From positions 116,245 through 180,244 of the forward strand of contig NZ_JAGHZZ010000005.1 in assembly GCF_017745095.1 (NCBI RefSeq): a stretch of 64,000 nt of DNA. Direction: 5' to 3'. A model generated the notes under the pieces. It ran no database searches, was not told the origin of the DNA, and saw only the letters and a program-made list of their open reading frames with translations. The stretch is from Sporocytophaga sp. Its GTDB lineage: Bacteria > Bacteroidota > Bacteroidia > Cytophagales > Cytophagaceae. The position numbers and the translations under genes are program-made. This document shows positions 55,657-64,000 of this stretch, one piece after another; position 1 is the first letter of the stretch, and each line of letters begins with the position of its first letter.

Positions 55657-56103
55657 ATGGAAAAAATTATAAAAAATACTATCGAGATTAAAGCAGAAAA
55701 GGATCAAGTCTGGGATATGCTTACCAATCCTGAGCAGACTAAGAAATATATGTTTGGGTGCGAAACAGTATCAGATTGGAAAACAGGAAGTCCATTGTTA
55801 TGGAAAGGCCACTATGAAGGGAAGGATATGATTTTTGTAAAAGGAACTATTCTGGAAATCAATTTAGGAAAACGTTTAAAGTATACAGTTATAGATCCTA
55901 ATGCATCTTATCCCGATATTCCTGATAATTACTTAAATGTAACATATGAACTTTCAGATAATGATGGCAAAACAGTATTGACTGTCACTCAGGATGGATA
56001 TGACAAAGTTGCTGAGGGAGAGAAGCGATTTAAAGAATCTTATAATAACGGCGAAGGATGGACTCCGATTCTCGTTGCTATTAAAGATCTTCTGAAAAAA
56101 TAA
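55657..56103 (+). CDS. SRPBCC (AHSA1-like) domain protein
   Basis: A 148-residue START-like/SRPBCC protein of the AHSA1 subgroup. The opening 'IKNTIEIKAEKDQVWDMLTNPEQTKKYMFGCE', the middle 'WKGHYEGKDMIFVKGTILEI' and the end 'GEGWTPILVAIKDLLKK' fit the helix-grip fold with its long C-terminal helix. Such proteins bind hydrophobic ligands. It follows the SDR gene closely, so both may act in one pathway. Confidence 0.88.
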   Translation: MEKIIKNTIEIKAEKDQVWDMLTNPEQTKKYMFGCETVSDWKTGSPLLWKGHYEGKDMIFVKGTILEINLGKRLKYTVIDPNASYPDIPDNYLNVTYELSDNDGKTVLTVTQDGYDKVAEGEKRFKESYNNGEGWTPILVAIKDLLKK

Positions 56104-56123
56104 TTTTAGTGATTCATCTGTAT

Positions 56124-56158
56124 AAAAAGGCATTGAATAAAATCAATGCCTTTTTTTT
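56124..56158 (+). terminator. Terminator of the SDR-SRPBCC pair
   Basis: A perfect 13-bp stem (56124-56136 with 56143-56155, loop ATAAAA) followed by more T residues, 21 nt after the SRPBCC stop. Confidence 0.92.
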
Positions 56159-56233
56159 GTCATTAGCTCTAGAGAAAAAGTTCCCTCTCTTAATAATTTT
56201 TTCTCTTTCTATAATTGAAATACTTGCATCATA

Positions 56234-58162
56234 ATGGAACTAAAACGCCTTAATAGTCCTTTCAATAGGATCATTAGGAATATGGAAAGAAAATTCGTAG
56301 TACAAGGAATCTTTATAGTTGTAGCGGCAATATTTATCATACGCCTTTTTTTACTTCAGGTAGCCAGCTCTGAATACAAAGAAATGGCTCAGCGTAACGC
56401 CACAAGAAGGATGATAGATTATGCCCCTAGAGGTGTAATATATGCGAGAGATGGAAAACCTCTTGTTACAAATACTACAGTATTCGACCTTATGATTGTT
56501 CTTAAGGAAACTAAAATTAAGGACACCACAGAGTTCTGTCAAAAGCTACACATGACTAAAGATGAACTCTATAAAGTCATTAAAGAAATCAGAAAAGATA
56601 AAGCATGGTCACGTCCTACGGCCTTGATTAAACAGCTGTCGTTCAACGATCTGGGGAGGATTCAGGATGTGCTTGTGGATTATAAAGGATTATATACCCA
56701 AACCAGGATTATCAGAAACTACGAACAGCATGTAATGGCTAGTGCCCTGGGCTATATAGGGGAAATCAGTAAGAAACAACTGGATGATCAGAAGGAAAAC
56801 TATTATTCTAAAGGTGACTATTTAGGTATCAGTGGTCTTGAATCTTTCTATGAAGAGGAATTAAGAGGTAGGAGAGGTGTTAAGTATTTGATGGTAGATG
56901 TGAAGGGGGCAGAGAAAGGATCTTTGTTGGATGGTAAATATGATACAATACCCGTCCCTGGTAAAGATCTTTATACTTCTATCGATGGCGATCTTCAAGC
57001 TTATGCTGAGAAACTTATTGCTTATAAAAAAGGAGGTATAGTTGCCATTGAGCCTTCCTCTGGTGAAATTCTTGCATTTGTTTCTGCACCAACGTATGAT
57101 CCGAATATGCTAGCAGGAAGAAAATTTGCAAAAAATGCATTCGCTTTGCAAAAGGATACATTAAAGCCTTTGTTCAACAGACCACTGATGGCAAAGTATC
57201 CTCCGGGATCTATATTTAAACTCGCTCAGGCATTGATCGGCTTACAATTAGGGGTGATCAACGAACATACATTATTTCCTTGTAATAAAGATATGGTCAA
57301 TTGTCATAATCATGCTTCACCTCTTGATTTAAGGGCCTCAATTCAGCATTCCTGCAACCCATATTATTATCAGGTCTTCAGAAAGATCATCAATCAGGAT
57401 AAGTTTGCTGATAAATTTAAAGATACTGAAGTTGGGTTTGAAGAGTGGTATCACTTAGTTAGAAATTTTGGATTCGGACAAAAGCTAGGTGTAGATATTC
57501 CTAATGAAAAAGCAGGATCTATCCCGAGTAATGCTTTTTATGATAAGATATATGGCCATCATCACTGGAAATTTTCTACTATTTATTCCCTTGGAATAGG
57601 TCAGGGAGAAATTGGTATGGTTCCTTTGCAAATGGCAAATTTTGCAGCATGCCTTGCCAATAAAGGATATTACATTGCTCCGCACTTTGTGAAAGGAATA
57701 GGGAAAGATCATGAGCTTGCTGAAAAGTATAAAGAGAAGCATTATTCAGGGATTGATTCAAAATACTTTGATATAGTCGCAGATGGTATGGAAAAGGTAG
57801 TAAATGAAGGTACGGCAGCTGCATCTAAGATCCCTGGAATCACGATTTGCGGAAAAACTGGTACGGCCCAGAACCCACACGGAGAAGATCACTCAGTCTT
57901 TATCGCTTTTGCTCCAAAAGAAAATCCGAAGATTGCCATTGCTGTTTTTGTTGAAAATGCTGGGTGGGGAGGTGCTTGGGCTGCTCCGATTGCCAGTCTT
58001 ATGATAGAGAAGTATCTTACTGATACTATTACCAGAGGGCCATTGGAAAAGAAGATTTTGGAAAAGCATTTTTATGAGCCTAAGCCTGTTAAGAAAACAA
58101 TTGAGGTTTATGCAAAAGAACATGATAAATCGAAAGATGTTAATAAGGATAAACTGAATTAA
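56234..58162 (+). CDS. mrdA: Penicillin-binding protein 2 (peptidoglycan transpeptidase)
   Basis: A 642-residue class B penicillin-binding protein of the elongasome. One membrane helix (about 22-44), dimerisation domain (about 55-220), and transpeptidase domain (about 255-600) with S326xxK in 'YPPGSIFKLAQ', SxN in 'QHSCNPYY' and KTG in 'ICGKTGTAQNPHGEDHS'. The linking motif 'RGVIYARDGKPL' is normal. An ATG at 56285 (MERKFVV) is an alternative start that still keeps the membrane helix. In many Bacteroidota mrdA sits with mreCD and rodA; here it is isolated, followed only by a small ORF. Confidence 0.94.
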   Translation: MELKRLNSPFNRIIRNMERKFVVQGIFIVVAAIFIIRLFLLQVASSEYKEMAQRNATRRMIDYAPRGVIYARDGKPLVTNTTVFDLMIVLKETKIKDTTEFCQKLHMTKDELYKVIKEIRKDKAWSRPTALIKQLSFNDLGRIQDVLVDYKGLYTQTRIIRNYEQHVMASALGYIGEISKKQLDDQKENYYSKGDYLGISGLESFYEEELRGRRGVKYLMVDVKGAEKGSLLDGKYDTIPVPGKDLYTSIDGDLQAYAEKLIAYKKGGIVAIEPSSGEILAFVSAPTYDPNMLAGRKFAKNAFALQKDTLKPLFNRPLMAKYPPGSIFKLAQALIGLQLGVINEHTLFPCNKDMVNCHNHASPLDLRASIQHSCNPYYYQVFRKIINQDKFADKFKDTEVGFEEWYHLVRNFGFGQKLGVDIPNEKAGSIPSNAFYDKIYGHHHWKFSTIYSLGIGQGEIGMVPLQMANFAACLANKGYYIAPHFVKGIGKDHELAEKYKEKHYSGIDSKYFDIVADGMEKVVNEGTAAASKIPGITICGKTGTAQNPHGEDHSVFIAFAPKENPKIAIAVFVENAGWGGAWAAPIASLMIEKYLTDTITRGPLEKKILEKHFYEPKPVKKTIEVYAKEHDKSKDVNKDKLN

Positions 58163-58177
58163 TAACCACAAACTATA

Positions 58178-58375
58178 ATGGAAGAAAAGGAAAGGTTAAA
58201 GGAAATGTTGTTCAGAAAAATAGAAGCATTATCCGTAGAACAGCTTAAAGCTTTAGATATATACCTGGACTATTTGCAAAATGATGGGAATATAAAATCA
58301 GGCAATCCAAAGGAAGATTCACTTCTTAAAAAACTGGATGAGAAGAGGGAAAACGATAGAACTAAATTTTTATAA
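58178..58375 (+). CDS. Small hypothetical protein downstream of mrdA
   Basis: A 65-codon ORF starting 15 nt after the mrdA stop. The product is charged and helical ('EEKERLKEMLFRKIEALSVEQLKALDIYLDYLQ') with a disordered basic tail. No family recognised. Its spacing to mrdA and to the following terminator supports a real gene in the same transcript. Confidence 0.6.
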   Translation: MEEKERLKEMLFRKIEALSVEQLKALDIYLDYLQNDGNIKSGNPKEDSLLKKLDEKRENDRTKFL

Positions 58376-58388
58376 TTAAATAAATAAT

Positions 58389-58424
58389 AGCAAAGCTTCC
58401 TATTACTGGAAGCTTTGCTGTTTT
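58389..58424. terminator. Bidirectional terminator between mrdA unit and ELWxxDGT gene
   Basis: A perfect 12-bp stem (58389-58400 with 58408-58419, loop TATTACT). T-rich sequence on both sides lets it serve the plus-strand mrdA unit and the minus-strand gene ending at 58432. Confidence 0.85.
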
Positions 58425-58431
58425 ACACAGT

Positions 58432-60414
58432 TTATTTTGTAAGTACAATTTTTTTGATGAACTGCTTTTTACCTGATGTGTACTTGCAAATATAAACGCC
58501 TTGAAGATATTGCGAACCATTCCAGGTAAACTGAATAGTTTCGCCTTCCGCAACATTTGCTTCTAGTAATTTTTCAACGAGCGTTCCATCTGCTTTATAA
58601 ATTTCTGCCTTGGCAATTCCGTTCTCATTATTCAATACAGAGAAAGAAAAATTATCTGAAGATGGGTTAGGATAAGCTTCAAAGCCAGCCGCCTCCGTAC
58701 TTGAAGTGTTATTGATATCATAACCTGCGTCTGCACTTCTTAAAGGTGGCGTAGAAATTACATATACAAATACATTGCTGACCGGTCCTGGAGTACCTGT
58801 TCCACTTGGTTGAGAATAAGGAGTTGCGCTGATATTATAGTTGCCTGTTGTTACAGGCCATGGATTATAATCGCCATCAGTGTCACCTGCAAGAGAGAAT
58901 GGAGCTGTATTTTCTGTTCTGTATGGTATCGAATTTAAATGAAATACTACGCTTCCAGGTGTTGTTGTAGGATTCCAACGAACATTGATCTGCAAAGTAT
59001 CAGGCTTGAATATATAATCATTATTGTGTAGCCAGGCTATGTCTTGATTGGTGGTAGCGTTTACAAGTGTAAAGTATGGAACGTTGGTTGACGGTTTGGT
59101 AGGATTGTAAAACCAAAGTCTCATCTTTCTTTCCTCGGGATTAGATGAAAAAGCTAAGCGAGTGGTGAAATATATATTCCCCTCGGCATTCCTGATATTA
59201 CTGGATCCTGCAAATGATGTTCCATATAACTCTCTGAGTGATGTTGAATTTTCTGTTGTCAGATCAGTTTGATATATCTCATCAAAGGTTTCAACTCCAC
59301 CAACAGTTGCATTATCAGTAAAGAAAAAGAGCTTATCAGTAGACTCAAGAACAGATCCATAAAAAAAGTCTGAATATGTGTAAAAATTTACGGTTCCAGG
59401 ACCTGTTCCATCAGATTTTTTCAATGGTAATTGAAATAAGCTGCTGGCAGTCATGACAAGCGTGTTGTTCGTAACAAATATCGGACTCAAAGCGATATCA
59501 ACAAATATATTATGCTTTATTTCAACAGTGCCTGCAGTAGTCCCATCGCTGCTCCATAGAGATACAAAGTCAACTCCGGTATTTTCTATAAAGTAATAAT
59601 ACAGTTTATCCTTATACTCCATAAGTTGGCTGAATTGAAAGGTTACAAAATCATCGCTGTATGATTTAATGATACTTGTCCCAGCGGTAGTGCCATTGGA
59701 TTTCCAAAGTTCTCCATAATTGGTAAATCCTATGGTGTATTCATTTGAAAAGAAGATTGTACCGTTTACATCTGTCAGATCAAGACCAAATGCAGTGAAT
59801 GGAAGATCCACAGCCATTACCGTACTAGCTGTTGATCCTGTACTTTTCCATATGTTAAATCCTCCCGGACCTCCAAAAGCGGGAAAGTACAAGGTGCCTG
59901 ATGATATGATAATATTATTGGCAAGACCATCACCAGCTCCTGTGTTAATATCTTTTACTATATTAAGTACATTGGATAAGTTTAGTCTCCAAAGTTCATA
60001 ACCAGTGACACCATCATTTATACCTAAGTATAAGGCTCCATTGTATACGATCAATGGGTTTATCGTTGGATAAGCTGCAATTTTGGTTGTATTGACCGCA
60101 GTACCATTTGTCCGCCATAAGGCTGTTTTACCATCTGACTGTTGAGTAGTGAAGAAAATGAAAGTCCCCAATCTTAGATTGGTAACATTTAAGAAAGGTT
60201 CTCCTGTCTTTTTTATAAAATAGGTTGAAGCTGCGGTACCATTAGAAGTCCAGAGAGAGTCTCCGCTTGTAAAAAATAATCGACCTTCCGTTGTTGTGAA
60301 GTTGGTACTTCCTGTGGGAATTACTTTCATTAATACAGGTTGGGCATTGGCTTTTCCTAAAACCAACGAAGCAATTACAGTTAAAACTGTCAGTGTCTTT
60401 TTTAAGATTTTCAT
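58432..60414 (-). CDS. ELWxxDGT-repeat secreted protein with T9SS sorting domain
   Basis: A 660-residue exported protein with signal peptide (about 1-24). At least six repeats of the ELWxxDGTxxGT type are visible: 'SLWTSNGTAAST', 'ALWRTNGTAVNT', 'ELWRLNLSN', 'NIWKSTGSTAST', 'ELWKSNGTTAGT' and 'SLWSSDGTTAGT', a beta-propeller-like module of about 50 residues each. A beta-domain (about 450-565) and a T9SS type A sorting domain ('GFEAYPNPSSDNFSFSVLNN', ending 'KQFIKKIVLTK') follow. Probably a surface protein; no catalytic site recognised. Confidence 0.9.
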   Translation of the reverse strand: MKILKKTLTVLTVIASLVLGKANAQPVLMKVIPTGSTNFTTTEGRLFFTSGDSLWTSNGTAASTYFIKKTGEPFLNVTNLRLGTFIFFTTQQSDGKTALWRTNGTAVNTTKIAAYPTINPLIVYNGALYLGINDGVTGYELWRLNLSNVLNIVKDINTGAGDGLANNIIISSGTLYFPAFGGPGGFNIWKSTGSTASTVMAVDLPFTAFGLDLTDVNGTIFFSNEYTIGFTNYGELWKSNGTTAGTSIIKSYSDDFVTFQFSQLMEYKDKLYYYFIENTGVDFVSLWSSDGTTAGTVEIKHNIFVDIALSPIFVTNNTLVMTASSLFQLPLKKSDGTGPGTVNFYTYSDFFYGSVLESTDKLFFFTDNATVGGVETFDEIYQTDLTTENSTSLRELYGTSFAGSSNIRNAEGNIYFTTRLAFSSNPEERKMRLWFYNPTKPSTNVPYFTLVNATTNQDIAWLHNNDYIFKPDTLQINVRWNPTTTPGSVVFHLNSIPYRTENTAPFSLAGDTDGDYNPWPVTTGNYNISATPYSQPSGTGTPGPVSNVFVYVISTPPLRSADAGYDINNTSSTEAAGFEAYPNPSSDNFSFSVLNNENGIAKAEIYKADGTLVEKLLEANVAEGETIQFTWNGSQYLQGVYICKYTSGKKQFIKKIVLTK

Positions 60415-60568
60415 TTCAGGTTATTTGGTTGAGCTCTAAAAACTATTGCCCTGTGTAATTGTTTCTTTATCAAGAGGTCAACAAAAAGGTCTTTGGAGGT
60501 CAAAATCAGATATCCTCTTTTATCTTTTTTCCGTATTAAGTTATTAATGGATATAAATTGAGCACATT

Positions 60569-60943
60569 ATGCGCAAAACATTACTTTTAGTAGGAATTTT
60601 TATTCTTCAAATAAACTTTACTTTAAAGGCTCAGGATAACCTTTACAAAGTATCGAACATCAGCGGAATTAAATTGAGGGAAGTTCCGGCTGCAAATGGT
60701 CAGTATGTTGTGTACATTGCGGAGAACGAAAGTGTCTTATTACTTTCTAAGCTGCAAGGTGATTGGTGTAAGGTGAAATACAACGGAAAAATAGGCTTTA
60801 CGCTTTTTGAATATTTAAAAAAGGCAGAAGTCAAACCAGTTGTCAAGGCTGATACCACCAAAGTTGCTCCGGTAAATGAAGGGCCTAGTAAAGAAAAAGA
60901 AGGAAAACATCGCAAACATAAGGAAAAACATAAATCGCAATAA
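60569..60943 (+). CDS. Exported SH3-domain protein
   Basis: A 124-residue protein with signal peptide (about 1-21, ending 'LKAQ') and one bacterial SH3-like domain (about 25-86: 'YKVSNISGIKLREVPAANGQYVVYIAENESVLLLSKLQGDWCKVKYNGKIGFTLFEYL' spans it). The C-terminal 38 residues are Lys/His-rich and probably disordered ('KEKEGKHRKHKEKHKSQ'). SH3b domains bind peptidoglycan or other wall ligands. A hairpin at 60952-60994 follows. Confidence 0.8.
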   Translation: MRKTLLLVGIFILQINFTLKAQDNLYKVSNISGIKLREVPAANGQYVVYIAENESVLLLSKLQGDWCKVKYNGKIGFTLFEYLKKAEVKPVVKADTTKVAPVNEGPSKEKEGKHRKHKEKHKSQ

Positions 60944-60951
60944 AATTAATT

Positions 60952-60999
60952 AACCTCTTTTTTAATGAAGATTACCCTTATTAAGGAAGAGGTTTGTTA
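60952..60999 (+). terminator. Probable terminator after the SH3 protein gene
   Basis: AACCTCTT (60952-60959) pairs with AAGAGGTT (60987-60994). The interior contains a second short palindrome CCTTATTAAGG. The T-run after the stem is weak, so this is tentative. Confidence 0.45.
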
Positions 61000-61115
61000 T
61001 GTCTTTTAAATTCTCTTTTACGTGAACTTTTAACTTATCATTCTGACTACTAAGCATCTAAAAGTAGTTTATTGAATTTTATTAATAAAAAATATAACTT
61101 TTTCCTCTAAAAATG

Positions 61116-61123
61116 TATTTTTG
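61116..61123 (+). promoter_or_regulatory. Likely -7 promoter element of the GH9 gene
   Basis: TATTTTTG fits TAnnTTTG and would start transcription near 61130, 17 nt before the ATG at 61147. It overlaps the GTG at 61123, which argues against that codon being the start. A matching upstream TTTG is not evident. Confidence 0.45.
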
Positions 61124-61146
61124 TGCAAAAGTTAAGCTTTGAAAGA

Positions 61147-63669
61147 ATGAATTCAATACGCATACTACCGCTCTTATTTTTTATTTTTCTGGGAATCAAT
61201 CTTTATGCTCAAACGGGCATATTAACTGATTTTTCTGGGAATACTACTTCCGGATGGGCCGGGACTAATCCTTCCCACTTTGGCTTAAGTGCAGCAAATC
61301 AGGAATTAAAAATAATCTGTTCCAGTACTAGTTATGAAAATCTGGAATTTGAATTTACGCCAATATCTATTGTTGCTAATCCAGTAGTTTCACTTAAAGT
61401 AAAAGCCGCAAGTAATTTCAGCTTAAGAGTGGACCTTCAGGATGCCTCTGGTAAATGGACAGGACTATCTTCACAATCCAAATCAGTTACAGGAAATGGA
61501 GTTTATCAGACTTTGTCATTTGATTTTAAGGATAAATTTCCTTCAGGCTTTGATGCCGCTCATATTGTAACAGCTACATTTTTCTTTAATGCAGGGACTA
61601 GTTATACAGGAACTGTATATTTCGATGATGTGACTGTCGGTGATCCTCTACCTTATTTGCCCGGGAAAATATTAATTAATCAGATTGGTTATGAACAAGA
61701 AGGTCCTAAAGTAGCGATCTACCAATCAAACCTTATAGCACTTTCCACTGATAGCTTTTATGTGGTAGATAATACCAATAAAATTGTTTACAGAGGGCTG
61801 GGGACTTATGAGGGACAGGTAGCCGGCTGGACTACCGGTAACTACTGGAAGTTAAACTTCTCTGACTTTGAAAGTATAGGAAGTTATAAAGTTAAAATGA
61901 AAGCAGGGAATCTGTATTCTTATACATTTAAAATTGATCAAAACCTTTTATTTACAGAGACTGCTTCCAAAGTTGTTTCATTTTTTAATAAAATGAGACA
62001 TACCGGAACTTCAGACAAGACTTTATCTTTTAATGGTTCCAGAAATGACATAGTTGATGTACATGGTGGCTGGAAAGATGCAACTGGTGATCCGGGTAAG
62101 CACATGTCACACCTTTCTTATGCCAATTACTTCAATCCTCAGCAAATTCCTTTTGTTGTTTGGAGTCTTCTTAAATCTTACTCATTAAACCCTGATGCAT
62201 ATGCTTCATTCGATGATGCATTGCACTCAGAAGCAGCATTTGGTGCCGATTATATTGTTAGAAACGTTGACCCTGCAGGGTATCTGTATTTATCTGTATT
62301 TGATGATTGGGGTAGCGGTACAGCTGTAAGGGAAATAACAGAGTGGGGGCAAGCTCCTGCCTGTGACTATTGCCGTACGCCGAACTATCAGTCAGCTATG
62401 CGTGAAGGTGCAGGTATGGCAATTGCTGCATTAGCAAGATCGTCACGTATGAATCTTTCTGAAGGAGAATATACACCGGCTCAATACCTGGCTAAAGCAG
62501 AGGTTCTTTACAATCATTTGAAATCACCAGGAGCGAGTGGTTATGCGACAAAGAATTTAGAGTACTGTAACGATCATACTGAAAATATAATTGATTTTTA
62601 CTGTGGCCTCCTTGCTACTATAGAATTATATCAGGCTACTCAGAATGCTGCCTATCTTGCCGACGCTTCAGCTTATGCAACTAAGCTTATGGCGTTGCAA
62701 AAAACGGAAGGTTATCTTTCTTCAAATGTCGCAGGTACCAGGCCGTTTTATCATGCAGCGGATGAGGGGTTACCTGTTATTTCTTTAATTGAGTATGCTC
62801 AGGCAAATCCTTCTCAGAGATCTGCTGTTGCTGGCTTTATCTTAAAGTGGATAGATTGGTATAAATCTCTTTCTACAGAGGTGAATAATCCTTTTTCATA
62901 CGTAAGAGAATTTGGTAGTCCTTATAAAGATGGGACTTCATTACCTGCAGCTAAATCATTTTTCCTTCCACATGCTAATGAAACAGGTTACTGGTGGCAG
63001 GGAGAAAATGCCCGTCTGGCCTCTATGACAAGTGCATTACTTGCTTCCTATCGATTCCTTGGAAATTATGATTTTTCAGGAGATTTTGACAATGAGTTTG
63101 CCATCTCGCAAATTGACTGGATTTTAGGGAAAAATCCATTTGATGTATGCATGATGACTGGAGTTGGTACGACTACTTATCCTACATATCTTAGCGGTGG
63201 AAAGGGCCCTAATTATGTAGGGGGGATTTGTAATGGTATTACTGCTAAAGATAAAAGTGAAACTGATATTGATTGGGCTCCATTTGCAACTTCAGATTGG
63301 CAAAACTGGAGATGGGTAGAACAATGGCTTCCTCATGATGCCTGGTTTATGGTTTCTATAGCTCAGTTAAATGCTATTGTTGAAGACGTTGAACCTCTGC
63401 CTTTAAACATTTCATCAGCCAATAGGGAAAATGAGGGAACTATTATATGTTATCCTGTGCCATTTCAAAATGAGCTTTCTATACAAATGCCTTCAGGTAT
63501 ATTCCCGGAACTAATTAAAATAGTGAATGTACTTGGAGATACATATAAGTTTATTGAAAAACCTGCAGTAAATACATTAAATATTTCTACAGAAAATTGG
63601 GCTCCAGGACTGTATTTTGTAGAAGTGCATCTTCAAGGTAAAGTAAAAACCATTAAAGTAGTAAAATAA
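61147..63669 (+). CDS. Secreted GH9 endoglucanase with T9SS sorting domain
   Basis: 840 residues from the ATG at 61147, which begins a signal peptide (MNSIRILPLLFFIFLG...YAQ). A beta-sandwich (about 25-175, CBM-like) precedes an Ig-like CelD-N domain (about 178-265, 'GKILINQIGYEQEGPKVAIYQS') and the GH9 catalytic domain (about 275-755). Catalytic Asp residues lie in 'HGGWKDATGDPGKHM' (D311 and the following GD). 'HANETGYWWQGENARLASM' and 'GKNPFDVCMMTG' are family hallmarks, and E725 in 'WRWVEQWLPHDAW' fits the general acid. The last 75 residues form a T9SS sorting domain. It should cut cellulose at the cell surface and complements the GH5 enzyme at 32.7-33.7 kb. Confidence 0.93.
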   Translation: MNSIRILPLLFFIFLGINLYAQTGILTDFSGNTTSGWAGTNPSHFGLSAANQELKIICSSTSYENLEFEFTPISIVANPVVSLKVKAASNFSLRVDLQDASGKWTGLSSQSKSVTGNGVYQTLSFDFKDKFPSGFDAAHIVTATFFFNAGTSYTGTVYFDDVTVGDPLPYLPGKILINQIGYEQEGPKVAIYQSNLIALSTDSFYVVDNTNKIVYRGLGTYEGQVAGWTTGNYWKLNFSDFESIGSYKVKMKAGNLYSYTFKIDQNLLFTETASKVVSFFNKMRHTGTSDKTLSFNGSRNDIVDVHGGWKDATGDPGKHMSHLSYANYFNPQQIPFVVWSLLKSYSLNPDAYASFDDALHSEAAFGADYIVRNVDPAGYLYLSVFDDWGSGTAVREITEWGQAPACDYCRTPNYQSAMREGAGMAIAALARSSRMNLSEGEYTPAQYLAKAEVLYNHLKSPGASGYATKNLEYCNDHTENIIDFYCGLLATIELYQATQNAAYLADASAYATKLMALQKTEGYLSSNVAGTRPFYHAADEGLPVISLIEYAQANPSQRSAVAGFILKWIDWYKSLSTEVNNPFSYVREFGSPYKDGTSLPAAKSFFLPHANETGYWWQGENARLASMTSALLASYRFLGNYDFSGDFDNEFAISQIDWILGKNPFDVCMMTGVGTTTYPTYLSGGKGPNYVGGICNGITAKDKSETDIDWAPFATSDWQNWRWVEQWLPHDAWFMVSIAQLNAIVEDVEPLPLNISSANRENEGTIICYPVPFQNELSIQMPSGIFPELIKIVNVLGDTYKFIEKPAVNTLNISTENWAPGLYFVEVHLQGKVKTIKVVK

Positions 63670-64000
63670 TTATTTACTCCTTATCATATAACCCTCCTGA
63701 TAACTTGGTTTTCAGGAGGGTTTTGTTTTAAGTACCAATTAATCCTGCCATAATTAAGATTTATACTTTATCTTCTTATTTTCATATACAAAGTATTTGA
63801 AAGCATAGAGAAACTAATATTAATTAATGACCAAACCTGAAAAATCAAATCTATAGATGCTTTGAGTATTATAGGTTCTTTATTAGTAATGGATTGATTT
63901 TGAGGAGTATGTTTTTTGATGAAAAGTTAGACTAAATCCTCAAAAATATCATATGAAGAAGTGGTCCCAAACTTGTTATTTATATGACAGGACTTAAAAA
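63670..64000. other. 3' intergenic region up to the window end
   Basis: Contains the GH9 terminator (63690-63727). The remaining about 270 nt are AT-rich with no clear gene. On the minus strand a frame is open from the window edge to a TAA at about 63930 (23 codons, ending 'FGTTSSYDIFEDLV'), which could be the end of a gene starting outside the window; this is very tentative. Confidence 0.4.
63690..63727 (+). terminator. Terminator of the GH9 gene
   Basis: A perfect 11-bp stem AACCCTCCTGA (63690-63700) with TCAGGAGGGTT (63712-63722), followed by TTTG and T-rich sequence, 21 nt after the stop. Confidence 0.9.

Noticed and set aside
61123..61146. GTG start at 61123 for the GH9 gene
   Set aside because: It overlaps a TAnnTTTG promoter element and adds eight residues before a signal peptide that starts naturally at the ATG at 61147.

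Overview
The window looks like a chromosomal stretch of a cellulolytic, gliding-type member of the Bacteroidota (order Cytophagales, Cytophaga/Sporocytophaga-like). The reasons are: AT-rich DNA; promoters of the Bacteroidota type (TTTG, about 19-20 nt, TAnnTTTG); few Shine-Dalgarno sequences; a short primary sigma factor without region 1.1; a bacillithiol gene; several secreted proteins ending in a type IX secretion (T9SS) sorting domain; and two cellulase-family enzymes (GH5 and GH9). The species assignment is an inference. Most genes are ordinary chromosomal genes. I see no prophage, complete insertion sequence or CRISPR array.

Layout. 1-12.8 kb is a housekeeping block: the tail of a secreted protein, an LptF/LptG-type permease, rpsO, pnp, the primary sigma factor, a trxB - M23 peptidase - bshB1 operon, pdxH (convergent), yqgE - DUF349 and a tRNA-Thr(UGU). 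12.8-20 kb holds signalling genes: a CHASE3 histidine kinase with a CheY-like regulator and a small membrane protein, an AAA ATPase, small unknowns, a DinB protein, and a 7TM-DISM receptor whose cytoplasmic end is an IS1595-transposase zinc ribbon plus a helix-turn-helix-like segment. 20.3-25.8 kb is a TolC/adaptor/RND efflux operon. 26-32 kb contains a glutathione peroxidase, small conserved proteins, a methyltransferase divergent from a MerR regulator, a WG-repeat protein and a metallo-beta-lactamase-fold hydrolase. 32.7-35.1 kb is a GH5 cellulase with a membrane-anchored AraC regulator upstream and long direct repeats between them.

35.2-37.1 kb holds a DUF1398 gene and tyrS. Upstream of tyrS lie a promoter, an unannotated 27-codon tyrosine-rich leader ORF and a strong terminator hairpin, which together resemble a ribosome-mediated attenuator. 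tyrS itself is broken by a 1-nt frameshift in this sequence. 37.5-43.9 kb has two large T9SS cargo proteins (an M6-type metalloprotease and a repeat/DUF7619-type protein), followed by remnants: a 50-bp exact copy of the protease gene tail and a frameshifted sorting-domain fragment. 43.9-47.6 kb is sparse, with a ferritin-like protein, a lipoprotein, a truncated DUF3857 gene, a cruciform-like element and a membrane protein.

47.8-53.6 kb looks like a phosphate-scavenging/redox locus: an array of TTAACA-type hexamers at about 11-bp phase (Pho-box-like) precedes a secreted protein that joins a phytase-like esterase domain and a PhoX-like phosphatase domain, then a di-haem cytochrome c peroxidase and a small c-type cytochrome. 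A tandem array of 42-nt hairpin units follows. 54-64 kb has a lipoprotein, an SDR oxidoreductase, an SRPBCC protein, penicillin-binding protein 2, an ELWxxDGT-repeat T9SS protein, an SH3 protein and a T9SS-exported GH9 endoglucanase.

The best candidates for something new are the tyrS leader attenuator, the receptor-transposase-domain fusion, the Pho-box-like array, the GH5 upstream repeats and the palindromic and tandem intergenic elements.
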